Source: CAVQRB01 sp963715055 (GTDB lineage Bacteria > Pseudomonadota > Alphaproteobacteria > Rhodobacterales > Rhodobacteraceae). From it: a DNA stretch of 64,000 nucleotides. The stretch is taken from positions 310,001 through 374,000 of the forward strand of contig CAVQRB010000018.1 of NCBI GenBank assembly GCA_963715055.1, in the 5' to 3' direction. The notes beneath the pieces were generated by a model. That model searched no databases and had not been told where the DNA came from. It saw only the letters and a program-made list of their open reading frames with translations. This document shows, piece after piece, positions 17,354-26,855 of this stretch; within the stretch, counting starts at the first letter, position 1; each line of letters starts with the position of its first letter. A program made the position numbers and the translations under genes.

Positions 17354-18618
17354 AACTCGAACAGGATTCCTGACACATCGTCCGGAAATTCGGCGTGCCC
17401 CGCAGCTTCGGTCAGCGACCAGATCAGGGCCTCGAAGAAAGCAGGCCCCTGAACCGCTCGGAGATCGTGCAAGAGCGCTTCCAATCCGGTTTCGCCCAGC
17501 ATGTCGCCCGTGTGCGTCGGACATTCCGTCACCCCGTCGGACAGGATCAGAAGCCTGTCGCCGGGTTGCAATTGCATTTCGAACTGGGAAAACGTCACGC
17601 CCGACATCAGCCCCACGGGAAAACCGCCGGGTCCGTCCTGATCAATTCGGCCGTCTCGGCGCTGCACGACCGGATGAGGATGCCCCGCCTGTCCCAGAAC
17701 GACCCTGCCGCTTCGAAGGTCGATATCCGCGATCATCAGGGTGAAGTAATGCTCCGTCTCCATTTCGTCGAGGACAAGCTCGTTCAGCGTCTCGATCGCG
17801 TCCGCCGGCGGACGGGAGCGATAGGTCTCGTCGGGAAGCTTTTCCAGTGCGATGTTCTGGTCCGGGGCGCTGCCTGAAAGGTAGCCGGCAAGACGCGCCG
17901 TCATCAGAGCAGAACTGATGCCATGTCCCGAAACATCGATCGCATAGAGCCCCAGATGCCCCGCAGCAGCCGGATAAAACCCAACGAGATCGCCGCCGAC
18001 GTGGCCGCTCGAACGCAGGAGCAGCGACAGGTTGCCTCCTGGGAAAGCCCGGTGACGCTCCCGCACCAGAGATTGTTGAAGTTTTTTTGCCTCGATGAGA
18101 TCACTGTCGAGCGAATTGTAGAGCCGCTGTAGTTCGTCGAGCGTTTCGCTGATCATCTGGTTCTTGGCGGAGAGTTCGCTCTGCATTTTCAGGATGCGTT
18201 CGCCGGCCGTGATCCGAGCGCGCAATTCGTGCCCGTCGACCGGTTTTGTCAGAAAGTCGTCCGCTCCGGCATCCAGCCCTTCGGCAACTTCGTCCTTTTC
18301 GCTCTTGGAAGTCAGTAGAATGAAATAACCGTAACTCTCCGTGGACAGGGATCGAAACAATTTGCAGAATTCTATTCCCGACATGCCAGGCATGACCCAG
18401 TCGCTCAGGATCAGGTCCGGCCGTTGCGAGAGGCAGATCTTCATTGCGGCTTCACCGGAATCAGCCTCAATGACGTCATAGCCCCAGCGCGTCAGCGAAC
18501 TGCTCAGGATCTTGCGTTGTAATCTGCTGTCATCCACCACCAGAACAAGCCGGCCCGACGCCGTGCTCCCGGCGGCGTCCGGATCTCCTGCGGTGGTATT
18601 TTGGTCCGGCACTGACAT
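17329..18618 (-). CDS. Response regulator with PP2C (SpoIIE-type) serine phosphatase output
   Basis: A 429-aa, two-domain protein. The receiver domain (about 23-140) has the acidic pair VVDD, phospho-acceptor Asp73 (LILSDWVMPGMSG) and the conserved Lys in FLTKPVDG. A coiled-coil linker (about 145-185) leads to a SpoIIE/PP2C phosphatase domain with GGDLVGF, AIDVSGHGISSALM and ILSDGVTE. Such proteins usually dephosphorylate an anti-sigma-factor antagonist to control a stress response. No antagonist or kinase gene is next to it. A single-domain Hpt protein is divergently encoded 146 bp away. Confidence 0.92.
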   Translation of the reverse strand: MSVPDQNTTAGDPDAAGSTASGRLVLVVDDSRLQRKILSSSLTRWGYDVIEADSGEAAMKICLSQRPDLILSDWVMPGMSGIEFCKLFRSLSTESYGYFILLTSKSEKDEVAEGLDAGADDFLTKPVDGHELRARITAGERILKMQSELSAKNQMISETLDELQRLYNSLDSDLIEAKKLQQSLVRERHRAFPGGNLSLLLRSSGHVGGDLVGFYPAAAGHLGLYAIDVSGHGISSALMTARLAGYLSGSAPDQNIALEKLPDETYRSRPPADAIETLNELVLDEMETEHYFTLMIADIDLRSGRVVLGQAGHPHPVVQRRDGRIDQDGPGGFPVGLMSGVTFSQFEMQLQPGDRLLILSDGVTECPTHTGDMLGETGLEALLHDLRAVQGPAFFEALIWSLTEAAGHAEFPDDVSGILFEFHGNEEAM

Positions 18619-18764
18619 TATGCATCCATCAAATCCTTTCTCTCAGTAGTCGAACTCCCTTAATGAGCCGTGAAAGTCGGAGGGTTGGCGTTATCGGCAA
18701 CAGGTAAACCTCCTGTTATCTTTTCTTTGGCAAGTTCGTCTGCGGTCAGTGCCGGAGAAGAGTC
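18619..18764. promoter_or_regulatory. Divergent regulatory region between PP2C regulator and Hpt genes
   Basis: This 146-bp gap must contain both promoters. It holds a 6-bp inverted repeat, AACAGG (18699-18704) and CCTGTT (18712-18717), with a 7-base loop, followed by a T-rich stretch on the Hpt side. That could be an operator or a leader hairpin. No convincing -35/-10 pair was assigned. Confidence 0.35.
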
Positions 18765-19097
18765 GTGATCGATTGGAAAAGAGTGAACGCCCTGCGCGAG
18801 GAGGTCGGTGCGGAAGATTTCGACGAAGTTGTGGAGTTGTTCCTTGAGGAAGTCGATTGTGAGATCGAGACCCTTCAAACCGCGCGGAGTGAGGGTCATC
18901 TGAGCGAGAAACTCCACTTCCTGAAAGGCAGCGCATTGAGCCTGGGTTTCCGGCAATTCTCGGGACTTTGCAAAGCGGGAGAGGCCGCTTTATCCGGCGA
19001 TGTGGGCGCTTCGGTCGATCTCGCCGAACTTCTGGCATGTTACAGACAGTCCAGAGAGGAATTCCTTTCCAAGGTTGCGGAAATGACCTCCGCCTAG
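18765..19097 (+). CDS. Hpt (histidine phosphotransfer) domain protein
   Basis: A 110-aa single-domain protein. The phospho-acceptor His51 lies in LHFLKGSALSLGF, matching the HxxKGSA pattern. The start is GTG with GGAGAAGAG just upstream. Hpt proteins relay phosphate between hybrid kinases and receivers. The divergent receiver-PP2C gene is the obvious candidate partner, but no hybrid kinase is in view. Its stop overlaps that of the convergent SDR gene by 4 bp. Confidence 0.88.
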   Translation: MIDWKRVNALREEVGAEDFDEVVELFLEEVDCEIETLQTARSEGHLSEKLHFLKGSALSLGFRQFSGLCKAGEAALSGDVGASVDLAELLACYRQSREEFLSKVAEMTSA

Positions 19098-19897
19098 GTC
19101 TTTCCGACTCCATCCCGATCCGAATGTTTTCCAGAGTCTTTCATCATGCGACGCATTTTTTGCATACCCCTGATCCAGCGGTCGTGATCGCCCGCCCGCC
19201 TGATCGCATGGCCCTGCACCTCTTCATGCGGCAGAATGAGAAACCTTTTTTCCCGAAGGCCGGAAACAATCGCTTCCGCAACCGCCTCGGGAGACAGCAG
19301 ACGCCCCTCTGCATCTTCCGCCGAAAGACCGATCAAGGGCGTCGCGACATACTCCGGGCACACGACCGAAATCTCGATGCCGTCATCCTTGTGTTCAATG
19401 GCCAGCGATTCTGCAAAGCTTACTGCGGCATGTTTGGTCGCCGAATAGGCCGCATTCCCCACCTGATTCAGCAGTCCGGCGGCGGAGGCCACGGAGACGA
19501 AACACCCCGATCCGCGGGAGATCATACCCGGCAAAAGCGCCCGCGCCGCATAGACATGAGCCATGACGTGAACCGACCAGTTTCGCATCCAGACAGCATC
19601 GCTCGCCGAAGCCGCATGATCCGGCTGAGGGATGTATATCCCCGCATTAGAGACATAAATATCAATCGGGCCGAGACGTTTTTCCACCAAATCCACGAGC
19701 CCCTGCACTGCATCTTCGCGCGTGACATCGGCTCCGATACCAAGACACCCCAGTTCGTCCGAGACACGCCGCGTCTGCGCATCGTCCAGATCACAGATCG
19801 CGACACGCGCGCCGATGTCGAGAAATTCTCGCGCAAGCGCCAGCCCGATGCCGCTGGCGCCGCCGGTGATCACCACGGTTTTGCCTGAAAAATCCAT
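19094..19897 (-). CDS. SDR family oxidoreductase
   Basis: A 267-aa short-chain dehydrogenase. Cofactor motif TGGASGIG is near residue 11, Asp36-type cofactor contact is in AICDLDD, NAG is in YVSNAGIY, and the catalytic Tyr-x3-Lys is in AAYSATKHAA with an upstream Ser (VSVASAAG). The acidic residue after the glycine motif suggests NAD preference. The substrate is unknown. It begins 5 bp after ilvA, so it is probably co-transcribed. Confidence 0.88.
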   Translation of the reverse strand: MDFSGKTVVITGGASGIGLALAREFLDIGARVAICDLDDAQTRRVSDELGCLGIGADVTREDAVQGLVDLVEKRLGPIDIYVSNAGIYIPQPDHAASASDAVWMRNWSVHVMAHVYAARALLPGMISRGSGCFVSVASAAGLLNQVGNAAYSATKHAAVSFAESLAIEHKDDGIEISVVCPEYVATPLIGLSAEDAEGRLLSPEAVAEAIVSGLREKRFLILPHEEVQGHAIRRAGDHDRWIRGMQKMRRMMKDSGKHSDRDGVGKT

Positions 19898-19902
19898 CCG
19901 AT

Positions 19903-21138
19903 CTAGATCACGAACTGCGCCAGCGTTTCGTCATTCGTGATGTCGCGGTAGCTGAAACCCGCCGCGTCGAGTTTCTGGAACAGCTGCTGGAAATTCTGCG
20001 GTGCGGAGGTTTCGATCCCGATCAGAACGGAGCCGAAGTTGCGCGCCGATTTCTTGAGGTATTCGAAGCGTGCGATATCGTCTTCCGGCCCGAGGATGTT
20101 CAGGAATTCCTTCAAGGCACCGGGCCGTTGCGGCATGCGCAGGATGAAATATTTCTTGACCCCGGAATACCGCTGCGCCCGCTCCTTGACTTCAGGCAGG
20201 CGTTCGAAATCGAAATTCCCGCCCGAAGTGACACAGACCACGGTCTTTCCGCGGATCTTCTCCGCGATGTCTGCGAGGACTTCGACTGCGAGCGCGCCCG
20301 CGGGCTCCAACACGATACCCTCCACATTCAGCATTTCGATGATCGTCGTGCAGATCCGGTCTTCGGAAAGATGCAACACATCGGCGATATCCACGTCCTT
20401 GAGCCGCGCGAAAGTCCGCATCCCGATTTTGGCCACGGCAGCCCCATCCACGAAACTGTTGATCGGCGAGACATCGACGGGAGTGCCCTCTTCCAGCGCC
20501 GCCGCCAGACTTTTGGCGCCGTTCGGCTCCACGAACGTATAGGCGCAGCGCAGACCGAAATAACTGTAGGTACCGGCGGAAAGACCGCCGCCGCCGACCG
20601 GCAGGATGATGCGGTCTGGCGCCTGCCCCAGTTGCTCCTCGATCTCGACGGCGACGGAGGCTTGACCTTCGATCACATCCTCGTCGTCGAAGGGCGACAG
20701 GAAATGGCCGTCCCGGTCGGCGCAAAACTGCTGCGCCTGCTTCAGGGTCTGATCGAAGTAATCTCCGACGAGCCGGACCTCCACATGCGGTCCTCCGAAC
20801 ATCTTCGTCTTCTGGATTTTCTGCTGCGGCGTCGTGACCGGCATGAAAATGACGCCCTGCACGCCGAAGTGCCGGCACATGAAGGCGACCCCTTGCGCAT
20901 GATTTCCCGCGCTGGCGCAGACAAAGAGCGCATGACCGGGGATGACCTTGCGCATGGCGTTAAACGCTCCGCGCAACTTGTAGGACCGCACCGGGCTCAG
21001 ATCCTCGCGCTTGAGCCAGATATCCGCCTCGAACCGCTCGGACAGATGGTCGTTGCGCAAGAGCGGCGTCGGTGGGAATACCTCGCGCATGGCCTGCGCT
21101 GCCGCCTTTGCGGCGACCACGAAATCGGATGACGCCAT
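19903..21138 (-). CDS. ilvA: Threonine ammonia-lyase (threonine dehydratase) with C-terminal ACT-like domain
   Basis: A 411-aa PLP enzyme converting threonine to 2-oxobutanoate, the first step of isoleucine synthesis. PLP-binding Lys54 is in RSYKLRGAFNAM, and the phosphate-binding loop is VGGGGLSAGTYSY. The ATP-free catalytic core (1-320) is followed by one ACT-like regulatory segment from KKYFILRMPQRPGALKEFL, so this is the shorter one-ACT form. The ATG at 21138 is preferred over an upstream TTG. Confidence 0.93.
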   Translation of the reverse strand: MASSDFVVAAKAAAQAMREVFPPTPLLRNDHLSERFEADIWLKREDLSPVRSYKLRGAFNAMRKVIPGHALFVCASAGNHAQGVAFMCRHFGVQGVIFMPVTTPQQKIQKTKMFGGPHVEVRLVGDYFDQTLKQAQQFCADRDGHFLSPFDDEDVIEGQASVAVEIEEQLGQAPDRIILPVGGGGLSAGTYSYFGLRCAYTFVEPNGAKSLAAALEEGTPVDVSPINSFVDGAAVAKIGMRTFARLKDVDIADVLHLSEDRICTTIIEMLNVEGIVLEPAGALAVEVLADIAEKIRGKTVVCVTSGGNFDFERLPEVKERAQRYSGVKKYFILRMPQRPGALKEFLNILGPEDDIARFEYLKKSARNFGSVLIGIETSAPQNFQQLFQKLDAAGFSYRDITNDETLAQFVI

Positions 21139-21272
21139 CTCTACCTGCCCTTCCAAAACCGGAATGATCCCGGATCAGTAGGCAGGTCGCGGACTGCGGT
21201 CAACGCGCTTCAATCTTGCTGCTGCTGCCAAAACCCGATATCGCAGCCGTCAAATTGTCGAAGGAACACCCG
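21139..21272. promoter_or_regulatory. Divergent promoter region between ilvA and argG
   Basis: A 134-bp gap between divergent amino-acid biosynthesis genes. The argG ribosome-binding site GAAGGAA lies at its right end. No operator was recognised. Confidence 0.4.
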
Positions 21273-22495
<1,223 letters not shown>

Positions 22496-22499
<4 letters not shown>

Positions 22500-22780
22500 G
22501 CCTTTCGGCCATTGCCGAACGGCTGCAGCGCGGGCTGGACAAGCGGCCGCTCGAGGACAGCATCAAGTTCGACTGCGGCGCCGATGGCACGCTCACGCTG
22601 TCAGGAGGCAGTGCACAGCTGGTTGATCGGCCGGCGGATTGCACGATCGGCATCTCGCTTGCGAACCTCGAAAAGATGATCGCGGGCAAGCTCAATCCGG
22701 TTACGGCCTTTGCGACGGGCAGGCTGAAGGTCTCGGGCGACATGTCCGTCGCGCTGAAACTCGGCAAGCTGCTGGGTTAG
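22496..22780 (+). CDS. SCP2 sterol-binding domain protein
   Basis: A 94-aa protein consisting only of an SCP2 domain. The segment CTIGISLANLEKMIAGKLNP and the C-terminal GRLKVSGDMSVALKLGKLL are typical. The fold binds lipids or acyl-CoAs in a hydrophobic pocket; its bacterial role is poorly defined. It is translationally coupled to argG by ATGA, an arrangement with no obvious functional link. Confidence 0.85.
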
Positions 22781-23475
22781 GGCTTCAGGGCGCGTGCGGC
22801 CATCCTTTCGTAGTGCGGAAGGGCTTTCTCAAGGAGCGGAAGCTGCGCAGTTTCGATCTGGGGCAGCGGGCCTTCAGCCCCGGCGAACCCGGTACTGCGG
22901 TGCACGGCCCCGTACCAGTGGGCAGCCCAGACGCCATCCTCCGGGCGCGGTCCCGGAGGCCACGACAGCATTGCGGAATCGAAGCTCAGGTCGATCGCAG
23001 AACAGAGACTGCGTAGGGATTTTTCTGGGTTTTGCCGGATATCAGAACTGTCGATAACCACACCGCCGAGCCGTTCGTACAAGGTGGTTTGCTGGACAAA
23101 GCCGATATCGTCCAGCGTCGGCTTCTCGCGCTTGGCGGCATAGCTTGCGATGACCCGGGCAGGATGGCGGATCAGATGGATGTTGACGCAATCCGCCGCC
23201 CAGTCGAGTGGAAAGCCGGGCAGCATGTGATGCGGCATATGTTTCATGTAGAGATGCGGCGTGGCAACCGGCGCCGCGCATGTCAAGGCAACCCTGTAAG
23301 GGTCCGTCTCGTGGCGGTCGAGGATCTCCCGTCGCATCGGATGGTCAGCCCCGGTCACCGCCAGATAGGCGGCATAGAAAGGCTCGTCCATCACGGCGAA
23401 ATCGCCACGCGATCCGAAACTGTACATCAGCGCCGTCGAGAGGTTTCTCGGGCCGGACCACATCGCGATTCGCAT
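22777..23475 (-). CDS. Sulfotransferase-like P-loop protein
   Basis: A 232-aa protein. The N-terminal MWSGPRNLSTALMYSFGSR resembles the 5'-phosphosulfate-binding loop of sulfotransferase-like proteins, followed by MDEPFYAAYL. A mid-protein HLIRHPARVIASY block matches the 3'-phosphate-binding motif. Many homologues are annotated as branched-chain aminotransferase-like or sulfotransferase family, without a proven reaction. It is convergent with the SCP2 gene, overlapping by 4 bp. Confidence 0.78.
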   Translation of the reverse strand: MRIAMWSGPRNLSTALMYSFGSRGDFAVMDEPFYAAYLAVTGADHPMRREILDRHETDPYRVALTCAAPVATPHLYMKHMPHHMLPGFPLDWAADCVNIHLIRHPARVIASYAAKREKPTLDDIGFVQQTTLYERLGGVVIDSSDIRQNPEKSLRSLCSAIDLSFDSAMLSWPPGPRPEDGVWAAHWYGAVHRSTGFAGAEGPLPQIETAQLPLLEKALPHYERMAARALKP

Positions 23476-23805
23476 TGAATTTTCCTTGCCGCCAATTGTC
23501 CGCGCCTGAAGGCCCGCACGACTTGTTCGACCTCACTTCAGGCCAAAAACAGCCGACGGGCAAGCCCGTATTCGTTTCCTCAAAGGCAATCGGAACAGGC
23601 GTTATTCTCAAACCCTGGTCGGATTTCCGCGCTTCCCGCACTGAGAGGGCCGCGCCAGCCACAATGAAGGTCATCCCTCATCCATCGGATGGCTTCACAG
23701 CATCGCCGGGATTGTAAACTTCTCTCACCGATGCGTGATATCGCCGCTTCGTGAGTTGTCCTGACCGGCCACACTCGTCACGCTTTGCTACAAAGGAGGC
23801 AAGAG
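23476..23805. other. 330-bp intergenic region with no recognised gene
   Basis: This gap separates the divergent sulfotransferase-like and msrA genes and should carry both promoters. Short open frames cross it on both strands, but none has a recognisable domain, a good ribosome-binding site or a plausible composition. The msrA ribosome-binding site AGGAGG lies at the right end. Confidence 0.5.
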
Positions 23806-24468
23806 ATGATCACCTTGAACACGCTGAAAACGATTGTGCTGGCGGGCACGATTGTCCTCGGACTCTATGCGCAAAGCAAACACGCCCATGCTCAGGGGAC
23901 CGAGATCCTGACGGTTGCAGGCGGATGCTTCTGGTGCGTCGAGGCGGATTTCGAAAAGGTCAAAGGCGTCACGGGCGCTGTTTCCGGCTTCATCGGCGGA
24001 TCCGTCGCGAACCCGACCTACAAGCAGGTGACAGGCGGGAACACCGGCCACTATGAGGCGGTCCAGATCACCTATGACCCCGCGGTCGTGTCGCGCTCCA
24101 CGCTGCTCGACCTCTTTTTCCGCTCAATCGACCCCACCGACGCGGGTGGGCAGTTCTGCGACCGCGGAGACAGCTATCGCTCCGCCATTTTCGCGGATAC
24201 TGCCGATGCAAGGCGCGATGCGGAGGCCGCGAAGGCAAGGGCGGCCGCAGACCTCGGCCAGACTGTCGTCACGCCGGTGCTCGATGCGGCACCGTTTTAT
24301 CCGGCGGAAGACTACCATCAGGATTATTACAAAGGAGACAAACTGATTCTGACGCGGTTCGGCCCGAAACGCCAGGCGGCAGCCTACAAGGCCTATCGCA
24401 ACGCCTGCGGTCGGGATCAGCGGGTCAGGGAGCTTTGGGGGGCCAAAGCCCCTTTCGCCCAAGGCTGA
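23806..24468 (+). CDS. msrA: Exported peptide-methionine (S)-S-oxide reductase MsrA
   Basis: A 220-aa protein that reduces methionine-S-sulfoxide. The catalytic motif GGCFWC has Cys41 and Cys44, and the family blocks GGNTGHYEAVQITYDP and FRSIDPTDAGGQF..DRG are intact. The N-terminal MITLNTLKTIVLAGTIVLGL plus AHAQ looks like a signal peptide, so this copy should act in the periplasm. The start has an AGGAGGCAAGAG site. No msrB is adjacent. Confidence 0.93.
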   Translation: MITLNTLKTIVLAGTIVLGLYAQSKHAHAQGTEILTVAGGCFWCVEADFEKVKGVTGAVSGFIGGSVANPTYKQVTGGNTGHYEAVQITYDPAVVSRSTLLDLFFRSIDPTDAGGQFCDRGDSYRSAIFADTADARRDAEAAKARAAADLGQTVVTPVLDAAPFYPAEDYHQDYYKGDKLILTRFGPKRQAAAYKAYRNACGRDQRVRELWGAKAPFAQG

Positions 24469-24476
24469 CCGGATCG

Positions 24477-26732
24477 TCAGCCGACCCGGCAGGCCGCCAG
24501 AATGGCCATGTTCAGAATGTCATTGGCCGTGGCGGTGCTCGAACAGATCTGGATGGATCCGTCCACACCGGCCAGAATAGGTCCGATGACGGTAGCATCC
24601 GCCAATTCCTGCATCAGCTTGACGGAGATGCTGGCGGAGTGCCGCGCCGGCACCACGAGGATATTGGCCGGCCCCGTGAGTCGTGAAAACGGATATGCGT
24701 CCTGCGCCCGCGCATTCAGTGCCACGTCGACCGTCATTTCGCCTTCGTACTCGAAGGACACCCCGCGCTTGTCGAGCACCTTGGGCGCCTTGGCCATCTT
24801 CTCGGCACGCTCCGAGACAGGATATCCGAAGGTGGAAAAGCTGACGAAGGCGACGCGCGGCTCCAGCCCGAGGTTCTTGGCCACCTTCGCCGCGCGTTCG
24901 GCGATGTTGGCAAGATCCTCTTCGTCCGGCCATTCGTGTACCAGAGTGTCGGCGATGAAGACGATCCGGCCCTTGTGCAGCAGTGCCGTGATGCCGGCGG
25001 CACCGTTCTCGGTATCGGCATCGAACACATGATTGATGCGGTCGAGGATATGCGCCGACTTGCGCGTAGCACCGGTCACCAACCCGTCGCCATGGCCATG
25101 GGCGAGCATCAGCGCGGAGAACACATGGCGGTCCCGCGCCGCAAGCCGGTGGATGTCCTCACTGTCAAAACCCCTGCGTTTGAGCCTGTTATAGAGGAAA
25201 TCCTTATAGGCTTCGAGATGCGTGGTATTGGCCGCATTGACGATCTCGATCTCTCGATGGGCGTCCTCCATCCCGGCTTTCTCGAGCTTGGTCTTCACAT
25301 CCTCCGCCCGACCCACGACGAGCGATTTGCCCAGTCCGGCGCGCTGATACATCACCGCAGCGCGCAGCACGCGCGGGTCGTCACCCTCGGCGAAGATCAT
25401 CCGCGCCTGGTTGGCCCGGGCGCGCACATTGATGCCCCGCAGTATGCTGGCGGTCGGGTCCATCCGGGATTTCAACGACACCTCATAGGCATCCATGTCG
25501 ATGATCGGACGGCGGGCGGCCCCGGTGTGCATCCCGGCCTTGGCCACGGCGGGCGGAATACGGTGAATGAGGCGGGGATCGAAGGGCGTCGGAATGATGT
25601 AGTCGCGCCCGAAAGACAGGTTCTTGCCATAGGCAAGACCGACTTCATCGGGCACGTCCTCGCGCGCCAGATTGGCCAAGGCATGCGCGCAGGCAATCTT
25701 CATCTCGTCATTGATCGCCCTTGCATGGATGTCGAGCGCCCCTCGGAAGAGATAGGGAAAGCCGAGCACATTGTTGACCTGATTGGGATAATCGCTGCGC
25801 CCGGTGGCGACGATGGCGTCGGGCCGTACTTCATGCGCCTCTTCCGGCGTGATCTCCGGGTCCGGGTTCGCCATCGCGAAGATGACCGGGTTTTCCGACA
25901 TGGAGACAACCATCTCCTGCGTGACCGCGCCCTTGACGGACACACCAAGGAACACATCCGCACCGGTCATCGCTTCCGCCAGCGTACGCATCTCCGTCGC
26001 CACGGCATGAGCCGATTTCCACTGATTCATGCCTTCGGTGCGCCCCTGGTAGATCACGCCCTTGGTGTCACACATGATGCAGTTCTGGTGCTTTGCTCCC
26101 ATGGATTTCAGAAGCTCGAGACAGGCGATGCCCGCCGCCCCTGCCCCGTTGAGCACGATCCGCACGTCCTCGATCTTCTTGCCCGAAAGATGCAGCGCAT
26201 TGATAAGCCCCGCGGCGCAGATCACAGCGGTGCCGTGCTGGTCGTCGTGAAAGACGGGGATGTCCATCTCTGCCTTCAGGCGCTGCTCGATGATGAAACA
26301 TTCGGGCGCCTTGATGTCTTCGAGGTTGATCCCGCCGAAGGTCGGGCCCATCAGCTTGACAGCATTGACGAAGGCATCCGTGTCCTCGGTATCAAGCTCG
26401 ATGTCGATGCTGTTGACGTCGGCAAAGCGCTTGAAGAGCACCGCCTTGCCCTCCATCACCGGCTTTGAAGCCAGCGCCCCAAGATTTCCAAGACCAAGCA
26501 CAGCCGTTCCGTTGGAGATCACCGCGACCAGATTGCCTTTGTTGGTATAATCGTAAGCCGTTTCGGGGCTTTGCGCGATGGCTTCGCAAGGAACCGCGAC
26601 GCCTGGCGAATAGGCAAGACTCAGATCCCTCTGGGTCATCATCGGAACCGTGGCAGTGATTTCGAACTTGCCCGGCGTCGGTTCGAGATGGAAAGCCAGC
26701 GCTTCTTCGGCCGTGATACGATTCTTGGACAT
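24477..26732 (-). CDS. maeB: NADP-dependent malic enzyme with C-terminal phosphotransacetylase-like domain
   Basis: A 751-aa MaeB-type enzyme converting malate to pyruvate and CO2 with NADP reduction. The first about 430 residues are the malic enzyme (SLAYSPGVAVPCEAI, FHDDQHGTAVICAAGL, NGAGAAGIACLELL). The rest is a PTA-like domain (RMIFAEGDDPRVLRAA, GVDGSIQICSSTATANDILNM) that serves regulation in known homologues. ATG 26732 starts MSKNRITAEEALAFH. The frame continues to 27317 but that part lies antisense to mutS and is not used. Confidence 0.95.
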   Translation of the reverse strand: MSKNRITAEEALAFHLEPTPGKFEITATVPMMTQRDLSLAYSPGVAVPCEAIAQSPETAYDYTNKGNLVAVISNGTAVLGLGNLGALASKPVMEGKAVLFKRFADVNSIDIELDTEDTDAFVNAVKLMGPTFGGINLEDIKAPECFIIEQRLKAEMDIPVFHDDQHGTAVICAAGLINALHLSGKKIEDVRIVLNGAGAAGIACLELLKSMGAKHQNCIMCDTKGVIYQGRTEGMNQWKSAHAVATEMRTLAEAMTGADVFLGVSVKGAVTQEMVVSMSENPVIFAMANPDPEITPEEAHEVRPDAIVATGRSDYPNQVNNVLGFPYLFRGALDIHARAINDEMKIACAHALANLAREDVPDEVGLAYGKNLSFGRDYIIPTPFDPRLIHRIPPAVAKAGMHTGAARRPIIDMDAYEVSLKSRMDPTASILRGINVRARANQARMIFAEGDDPRVLRAAVMYQRAGLGKSLVVGRAEDVKTKLEKAGMEDAHREIEIVNAANTTHLEAYKDFLYNRLKRRGFDSEDIHRLAARDRHVFSALMLAHGHGDGLVTGATRKSAHILDRINHVFDADTENGAAGITALLHKGRIVFIADTLVHEWPDEEDLANIAERAAKVAKNLGLEPRVAFVSFSTFGYPVSERAEKMAKAPKVLDKRGVSFEYEGEMTVDVALNARAQDAYPFSRLTGPANILVVPARHSASISVKLMQELADATVIGPILAGVDGSIQICSSTATANDILNMAILAACRVG

Positions 26733-26855
26733 GGTCGGAGCCTCGTTCGGGAAATTGAGCCTCCAAGGTCTATCCGACTGCGGGTTTGGCTTCAATTGAC
26801 GCTTTCGCCCGTTGTCCGGCATTTGTAAGGTCGGTCGAAACCGCCGGGGGGCCTT

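Noticed and set aside
16823..17524. Long N-terminal extension of the hslO frame
   Set aside because: It is antisense to a clear Nudix gene and has no Hsp33 likeness; the family start is at 16822.
23345..23674. 109-aa open frame on the minus strand in the sulfotransferase-msrA gap
   Set aside because: It overlaps the sulfotransferase-like gene in another frame, has no recognisable motif and no good ribosome-binding site.
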